From: Cymodocea nodosa | Lineage: Eukaryota > Streptophyta > Magnoliopsida > Alismatales > Cymodoceaceae | Assembly (NCBI GenBank): GCA_036874045.1 | Contig: JAZBRI010000008.1 | Location: 7,517,001 to 7,581,000, forward strand | DNA: 64,000 bases | Reading direction: 5' to 3' | Shown: positions 38,356 to 49,287 of the stretch, in pieces | Numbering within the stretch: position 1 is the stretch's first letter | Layout of the letters: each line of letters starts with the position of its first letter | Notes under the pieces: model-generated | The model's input: only the letters and a program-made list of their open reading frames with translations | Database searches by the model: none | What the model was told of the DNA's origin: nothing | Position numbers and translations under genes: made by a program

Positions 38356-39806
38356 TGTTTAGAATGAAAAAGTGCATATTATTAATGGTTAAATGATGGT
38401 TAATTGCATAATATTTAGCTTATCATATGAGAATTAAGCCATTATGTTATAATTGCACTGTTATAAGCTTTAATTAAAGAATCTGCTTAATTTGGGGGAA
38501 TTAATGTTAATTTAGTACATTTCTGAACTGTCGGTAAGTTGCAGGCTGTGAAATCCTTAAGTATCTGAATTTTTTGATATTTCAGATAGTTATGTTCAAC
38601 ATACCAAACATGTATTGGAAAGTTATGTTTAAATTGTCGAACAGTTATGTTTTAAAAGAATACTTTATTATTTCCTGAAGTACACGTGTCGAAACCATAA
38701 TGCATGTCTTAAGTGAACTTTTGGTGAGTTATCTATAACTATCCGAAATTGCAGCTGGGCATCAGATAGTTATATGTGTAACTCTCCATAATCTCCTTTT
38801 ATTTATAAAATAGCTGTGGACACGTGTCATGTTCTAGGAAAGTGACTTAAGTGGATTTTCGGTGAGTTATCTGTAACTATCCGAAATGCATTTGAGCATC
38901 GGATAGTTAAACCTATAACTCTTCGAAATGTTTCTTTTATTATTAAACTGCTGATGACACATGTCGAGATCTGGTAGATTTACTTAAGTAATATATCAGT
39001 GAGTTATCTGTAAGTATCCGAAATGCATCTGGGCATCGGATAGTTAAGTTTGTAAGTATCTGAAAGTGCACCTAAGCATCGGATAGTTAAATTTATGCAT
39101 GTGTTTTATAGTTAAATCAACGAGGTAAGTCCGTTGAGTTATCTGTAACTTCACGGACCATTTATTTTCTAATATGCCACTGTAGCGGTTGCAGAAACAG
39201 GACAGTTGGAAGGAAAAACCATGATTGCACGTATCACGCAGGAATTCACTCGTCGAAGGGAGAAGAAATCATCGTCATTGATATGAATGAAGGAAATTCA
39301 CTCGACCATTCAAGCAGAAGTAGTTACCACTGAAGAAATATAAAAGAAAAGAAGAAAAAGAAGTAAGGACGTGTGATCGATGGGTATGGCTAGTGTGTGT
39401 AGAGGAGAAGCACCGAGCTTTCTACAGATAGTGTCAGTAATTCTCTGAAGTACCACACCAACCATTATCACCACCACATTATCACCAACCATCGGAGGTC
39501 TGTGAGGATACTTTCCTGATGTCGGGTCGATTTCGAGCCAAACACAGTGCCTGACAACCACTGTGAGGAGGGATCGACCTGTACTTGCACACTAATACAA
39601 TAGACACTATGCACTTGTAGTTAAAATATAAATTGGAATTAATATCTAACTTGTATTAAAGGTTGTTTGTTTACTTCTATATAAAAAAAAGATAGGCATA
39701 AGGATAAATTAACTAAGTAAAAACAGAAGTTAACAAATCCAAGTTTTTCTGGTGCGTTGTTGGAGATCCAAACAAGTTTTCTGGTGTCGTGCTAGCCAAG
39801 CGAACA
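38356..39806 (+). repeat. 3' LTR of copy A (internally deleted)
   Basis: It runs from tgtttagaatg to gcgaaca, followed by the target duplication. Relative to the 5' LTR about 775 bp are missing at 39570/39571 (gaggag joined to ggatcgacc). Its last about 70 bp hold two degenerate PBS-like modules (ttctggtgcgttgttggaga and ttctggtgtcgtgctagcca). Confidence 0.85.
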
Positions 39807-39811
39807 ACTCT

Positions 39812-40907
39812 CAAAGTTTTTCTCTTTTTTTCCTCTTTTTTCTTTTCTTTTCCACATAGTATATATACATATTTCATTAATACAGATGCAATAAAACACA
39901 AATCTCATATAGTCCTACTTCTACTATTTACTGAAAATATGAATCCATATCAATAAGCTCATACTTTTTTTGTAGTTTAATAAGATTTACACATAAATCA
40001 TTTTACAAGTTTAATCAATCAAATTAAATGTATCCTTGGTCATATGTATTTCATTTAATCCAAAAATCAACATTTCAACTCTTTCAGGATTTCAGATAAT
40101 TTATTGAATTTCAGATATGCATTCTGATTTCTCTTTAAAATCGTGAAACTATTAAACTCATAAAATTCAGCAAAAACATAAGATACTATATCTAGATTTG
40201 TATTAATAGTAAAATTTTGTAGCATCTTATATAAGATTATAAATATAACATTCAAGTAGTTACAGTGCTTAAAAATTTGATAGTCTCAATTATCGGATAG
40301 TTACAGCAAATTCATAAAATAATTTCAATTTCCATAGAACCTTGTAGCACCATTCTAATTCTTCTAATCAACAAAATTACTTGGCTTCTAATCTAATTAC
40401 CTCCCCCCATACCTATATTTTGCATTGTCCTCAATGTAAAAGATTTTACAATAAATATAGTAAATGTTAGCAGGCATGAATATTGTTTCGTTGACTTAGC
40501 ACCTAACTCAATGAACTTAATTCGTTGAGTTAATGAATAACTCCACGAACTGAGTTTAAATGTAAATTCAGGATAAGTAATCAATTACATACCTTGTTCT
40601 TTTGTATCTCCTTCCATATCTTCCAACTTTTGATTATGAAAAACTTTTCATTCACACATAAAAGTAGAATATATAACAAAATAACAACTTAACAACAAAA
40701 TATAAATTGTTAATTCAGTGTCTTGTGTGGAACCCAAGCTCCTATGCCTTTGGTGGCTCACAAGCAAGCTAGTTGGTTTCCCAGAATAGATACCAACAAA
40801 CTGAATTGATATTTTATTTTTTTCTTTTATTTTTCTTATAAAATAACACTAAAACTAAAATTTTTCTTCCTTTTTTTTAAAAAAATAAATGCAAATTACA
40901 CACAACA
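39812..40907 (-). other. 3' non-coding region of copy B, right part
   Basis: This is the reverse complement of the region after copy A's F-box stop. It includes the internal PPT-like word (about 40402-40420), a hairpin pair (about 40495-40550) and the conserved block at about 40718-40790. Confidence 0.6.
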
Positions 40908-42066
40908 TTAAAAGCACAAAATCATAGTTTTTGAACATGATTGAAAAGTAGTAACAAATGGAATAAATGTGTCAGTCCATGCAAACTTTTTAGGCATAAT
41001 TCTTCTTGCTATTAAATCTATTTTAATGCAGTCCATTTTTCTTTTTAAATTATAAACTTGCAGTATGTTATCTATACTAAATATAAGTGTATTTCCATTA
41101 ATGAATTGAAATGTAGAAATGGATCCTCTTTTGTTCCAAGATAACGTAGCTGTTTCTATTTCTATATCTATTTCAATATATTCCTCTTCCCACTTCCATT
41201 CATTTAGGTCTTTTGTAATCCATATTTGAAATTTCATCAATTCATCCCACCATTTTATCAGACATAAAGTAGGATCATCATATTTATTATACCACATTCC
41301 TAATTGAATTTTATCATATTCTACAGACGGTGGTTTACCTATATCACTTGATATAGGTAATATTTCTATAAAGTCATTATCATAACTATCTATGCTTACT
41401 ATCTATAAATCAGATCTAAATGTAATTGATATATCTGTGACTAAATATATATATCCATCAAGTATGACATGTATGTTGTTAATTAATGCTTTCTGTCCTA
41501 GATATATCATACTATTTTCAGTCCAAGATCTACTTAGAAAATTATACACACTTAAACATAAATCCTCATCCCAATTTCCCGTTGGTCTCTAGTAATACAA
41601 TTTTTTAGGAATGGTCAAATTTTTATCAAAAAATGTTAAAGCTGACCCATAATTTTCAGTTGGTACTTTAAATCTATTAGGCCTTCCTATATTCTATTCT
41701 TCTCTAGTGAAAGGATTTCAAATCAAAATATCGGGTAACAGAATTGCATACCTTAGTTTGGTTCGGTAAATAATTACCTTCATCTATCTCTATAATATGA
41801 TCTATTGCTTCTAATGTATTGGGTGGAATTCCAGTAGTTTCTTCCATATTCAGATATTCATAGCTGATTGAACTACGATTAAATGACTTCCATAAAAATC
41901 CATCTCTAGTATTAGTTATTTTTGCAGCTTGTAGTCCATGAAAATATTTTTCTCTAACACAGTCTTTAATTTCTTTTGATACACAACACAATCTGCACAG
42001 ATCTTTAGCTGATAAGTTACTTAGTACTTCCCTTAGTGCATCTAGTGGTAATTTCATCAATTCCAT
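40908..42066 (-). pseudogene. F-box gene with F-box-associated domain, captured in copy B
   Basis: From the ATG at 42066 the minus strand encodes a clear F-box in the first 45 residues: LPLDALREVLSNL, AKDLCRLCCVSKEI. This is followed by the same C-terminal region as in copy A, ending FAWTDTFIPFVTTFQSC. A frameshift near 41760 and stops around 41580 and 41400 break it; 41297-40908 is open again. Intact length would be about 375 codons, normal for F-box/FBA proteins. An upstream in-frame ATG lies at 42120. Candidate splice sites (gtaagtaag at 42134, ttatacag at 42078) would define a 57-nt leader intron, short for plants. By family knowledge it would bind a Skp1-like adaptor and recruit targets; its target is unknown. 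Confidence 0.75.
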
Positions 42067-42135
42067 ATGTTGTGATTCTGTATAACATAAACAAAAATTT
42101 AATAGAGATAAAATTAACATAGCTACTTACTTACC

Positions 42136-42197
42136 CTCGTGGAGTTAGGTCATAACTCAATGGACTAAGTTCGTTGAGTTAAGTAATAACTCTACGA
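42136..42197 (-). repeat. Hairpin cluster between capsid gag and F-box gene, copy B
   Basis: Paired words cgtggagtta/taactcaatgg and cgttgagtta/taactctacg lie between the two modules. They are of the same type as the clusters at other module borders. Confidence 0.75.
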
Positions 42198-42286
42198 TAT
42201 TACTAACTATAATTAAACTTACATTTTTTTTTCTTTTTATATTTTTTTCTATTTACTATATTATACATAGTTGCTTTAGTTATACT

Positions 42287-43610
42287 GCTTCATTCAACTT
42301 CCCTCCCATAGGAGGTATCAATTTCATTAATAGTTCTATTGACAAGGTTAGGTACTACTTGCATTGGCAATCTTCTAGTAGGTTTAACTTCTATTGATTC
42401 CTTCTGTCTAGGGGGTATATTTCTATTCATATTTTGATTTTGAATGGCAGCATTTCCAAATACAAGATCTAGACGATTATTTAATTGTTGAATTATCTTT
42501 TCTAACTTCTTTATTCTAGATCCTTGTTCAATTAATGCTTCATAAGTTATATTTTTGTCATTTATATTTTGTCCTCCATGGAAATTGTTATTTCTCCAAG
42601 ATAGATTCAAGTGATTTCTCCAATTAGGGTTATAAGAATTTTCAAAGTTATCTTTCTAGTTTCTAGCATAAATAATATCTAAGTCATTAACGTTTGCATT
42701 CTTTTCTACTAGTTTTTGATTTAATGATAACTCTTCTATTTTCTTTGTTAACTCAGTTAATTTAACTTCAAGCATAGTGCTTGAATCTCTTTCATGCATT
42801 CCCCTTGGCAATATTCTTTTATCTGTAATAGCTTCAGTCGAGTTTTCCCATTATGTAGTTCTTTTGCAATGTTTTCTAAGTATGCCCATGCTTATTCACT
42901 ACATAGTTTTAAAAATCCATTCTGACAAGTAGATTCTTATAAAGATTTCGTTGAAACATCTATGCCTTCATAAATTATACCTATTAGTTGTGTTTACTCA
43001 TTGCATAATGTGGACATTGAGTTAGTAAATCTTTCAAAATATTTCCAGAATGATTCTCCCTATTTTTGGCTACACATTAATATTTCCTTTTTCTTTTTAA
43101 TTGTTTGATGTGTTGGATAATATTTTTCTAGAAAAACAGAGCAAAATTCAGTCCATGCAGAAATTGAATCAGGCGATAGAGTATATAACCATCTCTTAGC
43201 TGTGTCTTTTAAAGCAAAAGGGATATATCTAAGTTTAATAGCATCAATACTCATGTTCGACATTTTCATCATTTGACAAACTTCGTTAAATTCTCTAAGG
43301 AAATAATAGGCATCTTCTTTTTCTAATCAATGAAAGTGTGGCAATTGACTAATATAATTAGATTTCAATTCAAACCTATCTCCCTCAAAGTTTGGCAATC
43401 GAATACATGAAGGTTCATCAACTAATTCAGGATACAGAATTTCTCCTAATAGTTTTCTACTAGAGTAGTCATATCTTCGTTCTCTTTTAAAGAAAGGTTA
43501 GTTACACCCGTAAGGATTTCGTTAAAGTCCAATTTAGAAAATATTTCAATACACCTTTGTGTTGAATAATCCTGTGTAGGTGTTCTTACTAATCATTTAG
43601 TGCTAGGAGA
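42287..43610 (-). pseudogene. Capsid (Retrotrans_gag-like) part of gag, copy B
   Basis: The minus strand encodes an Athila-type gag capsid region: RLPNFEGDRFELKSNYISQL, IKLRYIPFALKDTAKRWLY, LSPDSISAWTEFCSVFLEKY, GESFWKYFERF and AWAYLENIAKELHNG. It ends with NPNWRNHLNLSWRNNN and a coiled coil (42610-42290). It lacks a zinc knuckle and the protease junction, which sit at the other end of the element. Several stops (for example after MCSQK) make it a pseudogene. It lies directly upstream of the F-box gene. Confidence 0.8.
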
Positions 43611-43672
43611 ACAAATTCATGTGCTCATAAACTGTTAACATAAAGTAAAATAGCAGAAGATTAATTACATAC

Positions 43673-45577
43673 TATTTAGAATGAAAAAGTGCATAATATT
43701 AATGGTTAAATGATGGTTAATTGCATAATATTTAGCTTATCATATGAGAATTAAGTCATTATGGTATAATTGCACAGTTATATGCTTTAATGAAAGAATT
43801 TGCATAATTCTAGGGAATTAATGTTAATTTAGTACATTTCTGAATTGTCGTTAAATTGCAGGCTGTGAAGTTCTTAAGTATCCGAAATGCATCTGAGCAT
43901 TAGATAGTTAAGTTCTTAAGTATCCGAAATATTTGAACTTGTTAAGATAGAATTATGCACGTGTTGAATTTAAATGCTTTAGTATATCACGTGAGATGCA
44001 CATGTTTAACTCGTTAAGTTAGCATAACTATACGCGTTGAGTTACATGAATACACACTAAGGTAACGCATTATGTTAGCGGCTTATTTCTTTATTGCACG
44101 TGTTTTATAGTTAAATCAACGAAGCAAGTCCGTTGAGTTATTTGTAACTCCACAGACCATTTATTTTCTAATATGTCACTATAGCGGTTGTAGAAACAGG
44201 ACAGTTGGAAGAAATAAACTACAATCACACGTATCACGTAGGAATTCACTCATCGAAGGGAGAAGAAATCATCGTCGTTGATATGAATGAAGGAAATCCA
44301 ATTGACCATTCAAGCAGAAGCAGTTACCATTGAAGAAATATAAAAGAAAAGAAGAAAAAGAAGTAAAGGGTGGTGGTTGATGGGTGCGGCCAATGTATGT
44401 AGAGGAGGATCACCGAGCTTTTTGCAGGCAGCGTTGGCAATTCTTTAAAGTACCACACCAACCATCATCACCACCACCATAATCACCAACCATCAGAGGT
44501 CTGTGAGGATACTTTACTGATGTCGGGTCGATTCCGAGATAAACATAGTGCTTGACAACCATTGTGAGGAGTGATCGCGTCGCGGGAAGGGAAGCCATTT
44601 TCACCAAACGCTGACTCATATCTCAAGAGATCGTAAAGCTTCTAGCCTTGGCTTCGAGTTGATGCCTGTATGCTGAAGAGGAGATCATTTTGCAATTCTG
44701 GACTCACGATTCTATAGGGAGAGGAGACAGAATTGTAAGTGGTTTAATTTTCAGTAGTGTAATTGTGTCGCATGTAGTGACAGAAGTATTTACTATCGAC
44801 TGAGATTACTTTACACTTCACCTTTCGCCCATTTCTATGCTCATATCAAAACAAAAATACCAAAAACAACTTATCTGTGTTTATATTTTGTATTTGAGTG
44901 TTGTATTGTTTGTTTTATATCGTGATTAATGTTATCTTTGTCAGTGTTGTGATTGTTTTATGTTTGTTTCAGTTTTACAGTTTACTGAAATTGGTTCGTT
45001 CAAAAGACTTAAAGATTTTAATGGTTATTGTTTGAATTATCTGAATGTTAGTATTGCCTAATGATAAATCCAGTGTTTACTAACATTAAAGAGCTTAATT
45101 GATGTTATTTACAATCTGTGGAACCGCCGAATGGTTGGCCGAATTCCTCTGTAAATAGCAGTGTTAAATAGGAAAGGCAGGCTCGTGGAGTTAACTTAAG
45201 TCCACGAGGTTAGTCCGTTGAGTTATTCATAACTCAATGAACTTAAGTTCGTTGAGTTAACTGTAACTCAACGGAGAGCTTATTGAATATATAAATTTGA
45301 TTGTTAAAAACAGAACAGTTCGCAATTCTTAAGCAATTCCTTGTGGGATCGACCTATACTTGCACACTAATACAATAGACACTATGCACTTGCAGTTAAA
45401 ATACAAATTGGAATTAATATCTAATTTGTGTGAAAGGTTGTTTGTTTACTTCTAAAAAGGAATAGGCATAAAGATAAATTAACTAAGTAAAAACAGAAGT
45501 TAACAAATCCAAGTTTTTCTGGCGCGTTGCTAGGTAACCAAACAAGTTTTCTAGTGCCGTTGCCGGGAATCCAAACA
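43673..45577 (+). mobile_element. Solo LTR of the Athila-like family, inserted in copy B
   Basis: 1905 bp, starting tatttagaatgaaaaag (first G mutated to A) and ending ccaaaca, flanked by the target duplication catac (43668-43672 and 45578-45582). Removing it restores the sequence seen uninterrupted at about 63672-63692 in copy C. Its last 70 bp contain two PBS-like modules, the second being tgccgttgccgggaatcc. Confidence 0.88.
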
Positions 45578-45600
45578 CATACTAGTTTGAAGCTTTGTTT

Positions 45601-45825
45601 TTAGTAAATAGTTGTTGACAGATAAAGTTGAATCAACTGCTTCTCCTTCCAATTCCCCAACAAATTTTCTTTTCTTTCAAAAGTGCTAGTAACTCGTAAA
45701 TAACATTCTGTTCTATATTTATAATGCACGTCCATAAAACAAATGAATCTCATTGCAAGAACATGTCTTGTAACGTGTAGTATGGTTCCTATTTTTATGA
45801 GTATGTGTTTTACTTCTAATTTCAA
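45601..45825 (-). pseudogene. ORF3, small unknown ORF, copy B
   Basis: 74 codons matching 63436-63690 in copy C, with shared MDVHY and ECYLRVTSTF segments. The end is shifted relative to C. No domain is recognised. It lies between ORF2 and capsid gag in both copies, so it is a regular part of the element and could be an upstream exon or leader of the capsid gene. Confidence 0.5.
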
Positions 45826-45890
45826 ATTTTAGTAACCACTGAACTCACAAAGTTTCGTTCATGGCTGAAAGAATAACCGTTCAGCTTAAT

Positions 45891-46067
45891 CCACGAACTA
45901 ACCTCGTTGAGTTACAGTTCACTCAACGAGCTAGCTTCGTCACTAATTCGCTAACTCCACGGGTTAACTTCGTTGAGTTATAGATAACTCAACGGAGTGA
46001 CCTCATATTTTATTATTAACCTCGTGGACTTAAGGTTAATTCAACGGACTTACTTCATTGAGTTAAC
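45891..46067 (-). repeat. Hairpin cluster between ORF2 and ORF3, copy B
   Basis: Several copies of cgttgagtta / taactcaacg and cgtggactta variants. Copy C has the equivalent at 63194-63395. Confidence 0.8.
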
Positions 46068-46529
46068 ACTTAGCAAATTTCTAAAACTTACTCCTCGTAT
46101 TAACTTCTATATATATATATATTTTTTCTTTCTCTACATTTTGTCAACTTAATTGAAGTTAAATATATGTCATTAATGTAGTGTTTTAATGTAACTCATT
46201 TAAATCTAAACATTATATGCATATTTAACTTATAGTTCATTTCCGGTTATGCAGAATTTACAATTTACTTTTCAGCATGCAGATATATTCAGGCATTAAC
46301 TAATTATCATGCATTTAACCATGTTATTCATAAAATTTGTAAATCTTTTAAACAGTCTTGCACATCTTTAAATAGTTATATAATATTCAATACAGCTCTC
46401 AATTATATCATTCATTTTCAAACATGAATTCAAAAATATCTTCAATTCAAACATTCATTAATATGAATAGTTACATTTACATTCAGTTAGATATTTTTCA
46501 ATACAAATATAAGTAGACGAACAATACAT

Positions 46530-48771
46530 TTAATCTTTCTTTCTAAGTTCATCTACTTCCTTCTAGAGCTTTTCTAATTGTTGCTCTAATTGATTTATAC
46601 GCTCTACAGCTCCTGTAATATCTCTAGAAGGTCCAGATATGTCAACAGCTGCAACATTGTAATTTCTGTATTCCTTCACTGAAGTGGTTCTTGGTTTTAT
46701 CCTTTTGGATCTCCATTTCATGAAGTCAATACTATCCACCATCAATAGTGGAATTAGATCTCCATAAAATAATTTCTTCTTTACTGCTCTTAGTTTGGAG
46801 ATAAATACCTTGTACCAATTAACTTGAATTCTGTTTACAACTACATATGTGGCCCACTTAACAAATTGACTAAGTTCAATATCATAGCCTTGTCGTTGGT
46901 AAACATTTTTAATCAAAATGTTAGCTACCATGTGTGCTTTACCATTTAAGTGGTTCAATCTATTTAATAATGGCACACCAGGATAGATAGCTAAATAGTC
47001 CTTTATTACTTGTTCTATCCACTTGACCGCAGTTGTGCTTTCTAGAATTTCTATTCCTTCATTTTTCAGTTCGAAAATATTATGAAGAAGCTCTAGTGTT
47101 ATCTATACATCAACTTGCTCTACGTTAGAAATTAATCCACTTTCTCCTTCTCTCAAATTGGCATAGAAACAGGGCACTAGATTTTCGTATACTACATGCC
47201 CTCTCTGCTAAGAAATAAATTGCAGTAGACCCTAGAACTCAAATAAGTCCTTAATTTCTTGCATACCGTCCCAATTTATGGCCTATTGTAAGTAATATGA
47301 TACCCCTTTGTCTCTTGATATTTATGATAAGCTTCCTGACTCCAAAAGTATACTTCATTTACAATGTTAGCTTCAGTCGGGTCAGGAATTTGCATTTGTT
47401 GCTCTAGAGGGGTTTGTTCTTAAATTTCTTCTTCCTCATGCTGGACTTTAATTGGCTGGAAATACTCAGTAGATTCTTGCATTTTTGCTTTTGCTTCTGT
47501 CTATGGTGGAGAGCCGGTAGAACTCTCCACTCTTCTCTCTTGAATCCTCTCTAAAATTTGTTGAAGAGTCTCTACCTCTTTAGTGGAATCTGTCGAGTCA
47601 TTCCTTTCTTGTTCAATATATACTTGTTCAGCTTCTTGTTCAGTTTCTATTCTTTCTTCTTCCTATTGACTACCAATCTGCATTGTCACTGCTCTTTTTG
47701 ATTCTATGGTAGATTCAGATGGAGTCACGGGCAAATAAGCTTTTGCCCTAATCTCAGTTTCTTCTCTTTGTATAGGCTGCAGACTAATTTCAGCCTGTTT
47801 TTCCTCTTCTCTTTGCTCTTGCTGCTGCTGCTCCTGCTCCTCCTTAGATTCAGATAGCAGGTCTACAAAAATCAGCTCTACATGCCCTACTGATATTATA
47901 GTCTCAGATTTAATCTCTTCTTGAGGTTCAGATACTATCTCTTTTCCTTTCCTTTTTCTAATTAGCTGTGCCTAGTCTTCCTCTTCCTCCTTTAAGACTA
48001 AATCTACAAAATTGGGCTCTATAGGCCCTCGAGCCACAGGTACTAGCTCTACTTGTTTCACTTTTTCTATAATTACTAGTCTCGAAGGACCAACTTCCAT
48101 TTCTTTTGTATCACTTGATCTAGCTGCTTCCTAATGTTGTTCTACTTTAATTGTATACTAGGCCTTCAATTTTTCTACAGCCCCTTTCTTGTAGAGTGCA
48201 TCATATAGCAAATGCGATTTTGCCACAGCCATATCTTCAGAATTTCCTTGGCTCTTGGCAACTTTAACTAGCTCTGCAAATTCCTTCCATTCCTTTGGCG
48301 TCGACAGCCCCAAAAATGTTGCTCTTTCTATCGACCTTGGCAATGGAATGGATGATCCTAACTACTGTTCCTTAGTAACTGGTATTTCAACAATCGGCTC
48401 TACAACTGCAAGTTCTTCAGCTACCTACCTTTGTTGCTCCCAGATTGCCCACTGGGCATGTCCACCAATATGTCATACGAACCATAATCTGGACATGCGT
48501 CGGATTAGTTCTAGGGCAACTTCATTTTTGGCCTGATTCTTCTTTCTCTGTTTACTACAACTTCCGTTGCTACCTTAATCCTTGTCTCTACAATCTGAGG
48601 TATAATAATGTTTAAATCTACAAAGGCTTTCCTCTAGTAGAAGATGTTGGATTCTACCTTTTGTAGTTCTTTCTCCCGTGTTGTGTTCCTGATCTTTTGT
48701 CTCGTGTGCCATTCTTTTAACTTTTTGAAAAATCTTGTGGTGTCTATTTCCTCCCAGAATTCTGGTGTCAT
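46530..48771 (-). pseudogene. ORF2, copy B
   Basis: Reading from about 48771, the stretch 48343-48158 holds the KEFAELVKVAKSQ block (EEKEFTSLVKTA in A and C). A long Glu/Gln/Ser-rich part follows (47950-47400). The C-terminal region is open from 46976 to 46563: PLLNRLNHLNGKAHMVANIL, ELSQFVKWATYVVVNRIQ and a closing coiled coil VERINQLEQQLEKL. Where copy C has a stop after NVYQR, B reads on. See copy C for the domain view. Many stops in the middle show it is decayed. Confidence 0.65.
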
Positions 48772-48948
48772 CTTGTCTTCATGGTGTGACGAAATAGAAT
48801 GGAATTGCTTTGATATCTACTATTCTAAGTTCTAAATGATTTTGTGGATAATACCTCCAAAGCTTAAGTTTTAATATAAATAAACCTTAAGTTTTGGCTA
48901 GTAATCGGGTCATTTTCTCGTGCAAACTCTCGCTCTCTCACTCACTTC

Positions 48949-49098
48949 TCCGTAGAGTTACAGTTAACTCCACAGACTAAGTCCGTGGACTTAACTACAG
49001 TACTCTATTGAGTTATAGTTAACTCAACAGGGTAAGTTCGTTAACTTATCCTAGACTCAACGGAGTAAGTTCGTTGAGTTAAGCGTAATTCAACGGAC
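48949..49098 (-). repeat. Hairpin cluster between integrase and ORF2, copy B
   Basis: At least four related inverted repeats (gagttacagttaactc, ggacttaac, gagttatagttaactc, cgttgagttaagcgtaattc). Same position as 34450-34544 and 60275-60369. Confidence 0.8.
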
Positions 49099-49287
49099 TT
49101 TCCGTAAAGTTATAACTAATAAAAATACTTATAATAATAGTTTTTACTTTGGTCAAGATCGAAGAATTTTCGGTCTAACCGACTCTTAATTTTTCAACAT
49201 TTTAAAATTTCGATCAAACCATTATATTCCTTGGTTGAATCGAAATTAAATATATATATATTTTTAATACTATTAGATAATTTCTTA

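Larger units (their letters stand above)
27237..39806 (+). mobile_element. Athila-like Ty3 retrotransposon, copy A (complete ends)
   Basis: A 12.6-kb element with both LTRs, a PBS and a PPT, flanked by the target duplication actct (27232-27236 and 39807-39811). Its own internal sequence near 37640-37665 is the uninterrupted version of the site it hit in copy B, which confirms the junctions. It lacks the end of ORF2, ORF3, capsid gag and the F-box domain because of a deletion near 35560. Many stops and frameshifts make it non-functional. Confidence 0.9.

Noticed and set aside
34450-49110. CRISPR-like look of the short repeated hairpin words
   Set aside because: Spacing is irregular, no unique spacers of constant length, and the host is a plant nuclear genome.
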